Of a stretch of 34,645 nt of DNA, positions 33,733 to 34,645 are shown piece by piece. The DNA comes from Nitrospiria bacterium. Its GTDB lineage: Bacteria; Nitrospirota; Nitrospiria; DASWJH01. The DNA lies in NCBI GenBank assembly GCA_036397255.1, contig DASWJH010000113.1, forward strand, positions 1-34,645, given 5' to 3'. Position numbers and translations under genes: made by a program. Position 1 is the first letter of the stretch, and every line of letters begins with the position of its first letter. The notes under the pieces were generated by a model. The model was not told where the DNA came from and ran no database searches. It worked only from the letters and a program-made list of their open reading frames with translations.

Positions 33733-34455
33733 ATGAAAAAATTTCAGTTGAAACATATCGGTTATCAATTATTCAAAAAAGCGCATTATATTTGGGCATT
33801 AAAAACCCTTAAAGTTTTAGAAAAAGAATACCCCGATCTAGAATCGCGGTTTATTATCCCCTTTGATTATAAGGGAAAGGGTTTTTTTAAATCTATTAAA
33901 CCCATGCAATCTAAAAAAGAAATTTCTGATTTGTATAAAATTGTAGCAAAACGAAAACCTCATGGAGTATTAGAAATCGGAACTTGTCATGGGGGAACCC
34001 TATATTTGTGGGCCCAGGCTGCAGCCATTGATGCAGTTATTATAAGTATTGATTTGCCATATGGGGAATTTGGCGGTGGGTATTATCCTTGTCGGATTCC
34101 ATTTTATCAATCCTTTGCTTTACCCAAACAGAAAATTCACCTTTTACAAACGGATACCCATGAGACAAAGCTACCTAAAGATCTTTCTAACCTGCTAAAT
34201 GGGGAAATGCTCGATTTCCTTTTTATAGATGGGGATCATAGTTATCAAGGGGTTAAACAAGATTTTGACCTTTATTCAGGTTTAGTGAAACCGGGGGGGT
34301 TAATTGCGATGCATGATATTCTTCCCCGCGAGGATGTACCCAGTATAGAAGTCTATCGTTTTTGGAGAGAAATTAATACTCGATTTCAGACAACAGAATT
34401 GATAAGTAATGAACCCGGTGACCGAAAAATTGGAATCGGCCTAATTGAATGGTAA
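33733..34455 (+). CDS. Class I SAM-dependent methyltransferase (CmcI/Methyltransf_24-like)
   Basis: A 240-residue Rossmann-fold methyltransferase. Motif I is 'VLEIGTCHGGTLYLWAQAA' from residue 78, the acidic end of strand 2 is 'ISIDLPYGEFGGGY', and the core ends with 'LDFLFIDGDHSYQGVKQDF' and 'LVKPGGLIAMHDI'. The Asp-Gly-Asp-His-Ser-Tyr cluster is typical of CmcI-like or Methyltransf_24 enzymes that often modify glycans, frequently with a bound metal. AAAGG (33726-33730) is well spaced before ATG 33733. It is followed after 1 bp by a probable glycosyltransferase, so a sugar O-methylation role in the core or O-antigen is a reasonable inference. The upstream Trm112-like protein might be a partner for one of the two methyltransferases here, which is speculative. 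Confidence 0.85.
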   Translation: MKKFQLKHIGYQLFKKAHYIWALKTLKVLEKEYPDLESRFIIPFDYKGKGFFKSIKPMQSKKEISDLYKIVAKRKPHGVLEIGTCHGGTLYLWAQAAAIDAVIISIDLPYGEFGGGYYPCRIPFYQSFALPKQKIHLLQTDTHETKLPKDLSNLLNGEMLDFLFIDGDHSYQGVKQDFDLYSGLVKPGGLIAMHDILPREDVPSIEVYRFWREINTRFQTTELISNEPGDRKIGIGLIEW

Positions 34456-34456
34456 A

Positions 34457-34645
34457 ATGAACATTTTTGTATTGACTGCGGGAGATCGAAGAACCGCGAG
34501 CAGTTATTATAGGATTTTTCAATATGAGGAATTGTTTAAAAAAGAGAAAATAGGACTTCAATGGAGTATCGCAAAAGAATTTATAGACTTTCAAAAACTG
34601 AAATACTTTGATTGTGTAATCCTCCAAAAAACAATTTTATCAAAA
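34457..34645 (+). CDS. N-terminus of a probable glycosyltransferase (partial, cut by window edge)
   Basis: An open frame runs from ATG 34457 to the last base (63 codons, no stop). The start 'MNIFVLTAGDRRTASSYYRI' followed by a Phe-Gln-Tyr, and then 'YFDCVILQKTILSK' at the edge, resembles the N-terminal domain of GT4-type (group 1) glycosyltransferases that carry a Ser-x-Tyr-Arg-Ile and a Asp-x-Val-Ile-Leu-Gln-Lys segment. It begins 1 bp after the methyltransferase stop, so it belongs to the same operon. The gene continues beyond the window and its class is tentative. Confidence 0.65.
   Translation, partial: MNIFVLTAGDRRTASSYYRIFQYEELFKKEKIGLQWSIAKEFIDFQKLKYFDCVILQKTILSK

Noticed and set aside
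1-34645. CRISPR arrays, insertion sequences, tRNA or rRNA genes
   Set aside because: I saw no regularly spaced direct repeats, transposase motifs, terminal inverted repeats or cloverleaf-type sequences in the gaps between genes.

Overview
The window is a chromosomal segment from a Gram-negative (diderm) bacterium that makes lipopolysaccharide (LPS). It carries most of the lipid A pathway, a Kdo transferase, heptosyltransferases, BamA and a Skp-like chaperone. The DNA looks moderately AT-rich. UDP-diacylglucosamine hydrolysis is done by an LpxI-type enzyme rather than LpxH, an oxidoreductase sits between lpxI and lpxB, and a Gld-like ABC module is present. Together these point away from enteric bacteria towards a Nitrospirota-, Nitrospinota- or Desulfobacterota-like lineage. 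That placement is inference; no rRNA or other marker is present.

Layout. Positions 1-2130 (+): the tail of an unknown gene, a secreted DUF2059 protein and a glycerol-kinase-like FGGY kinase. Positions 2149-6845 (-): a four-gene operon of ABC ATPase, GldF-like permease, GldG-like protein and DUF4340 protein, transcribed towards the kinase. Positions 6846-7261: a divergent intergenic region with a candidate era promoter. Positions 7262-10292 (+): era, mgtE and recO, tightly packed. Positions 10362-11933 (+): a seven-kelch lipoprotein. From 12302 to the right edge every gene is on the + strand with short gaps, as in a very long envelope superoperon: bamA, skp-like, lpxD, fabZ, lpxA, lpxI, a Gfo/Idh/MocA oxidoreductase, lpxB, msbA, a DUF374 acyltransferase with a frameshift, waaA, lpxK and lpxL. 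After a 147-bp gap come the core genes: a waaF-gmhB fusion, waaC-like, a Trm112-like zinc ribbon, a Tat-type exported protein of unknown function, a waaE-like glycosyltransferase, an ICMT/PEMT-type membrane methyltransferase, waaQ-like, a SAM methyltransferase, and the start of a probable glycosyltransferase cut by the window edge.

How the genes work together. LpxA, LpxD, LpxI, LpxB and LpxK build the tetraacyl disaccharide lipid IVA, with FabZ serving 3-hydroxyacyl-ACP metabolism. WaaA adds Kdo, LpxL adds a secondary acyl chain, WaaC, WaaF and WaaQ-like enzymes add heptoses, a WaaE-like enzyme adds a hexose, and MsbA flips the product. BamA and Skp install outer-membrane proteins, including in principle the LPS translocon. 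LpxC, LpxM, the Kdo-synthesis enzymes and the Lpt proteins are not in this window.

Most notable observations: an in-frame break in the DUF374 acyltransferase exactly at a run of ten A residues, with an intact family-like C-terminus in the -1 frame; the WaaF-GmhB fusion; a Tat-signal protein of unknown function coupled to a Trm112-like protein inside the core operon; a GnnA-type oxidoreductase without a nearby aminotransferase; and a glycerol-kinase-like enzyme with altered substrate-contact residues.
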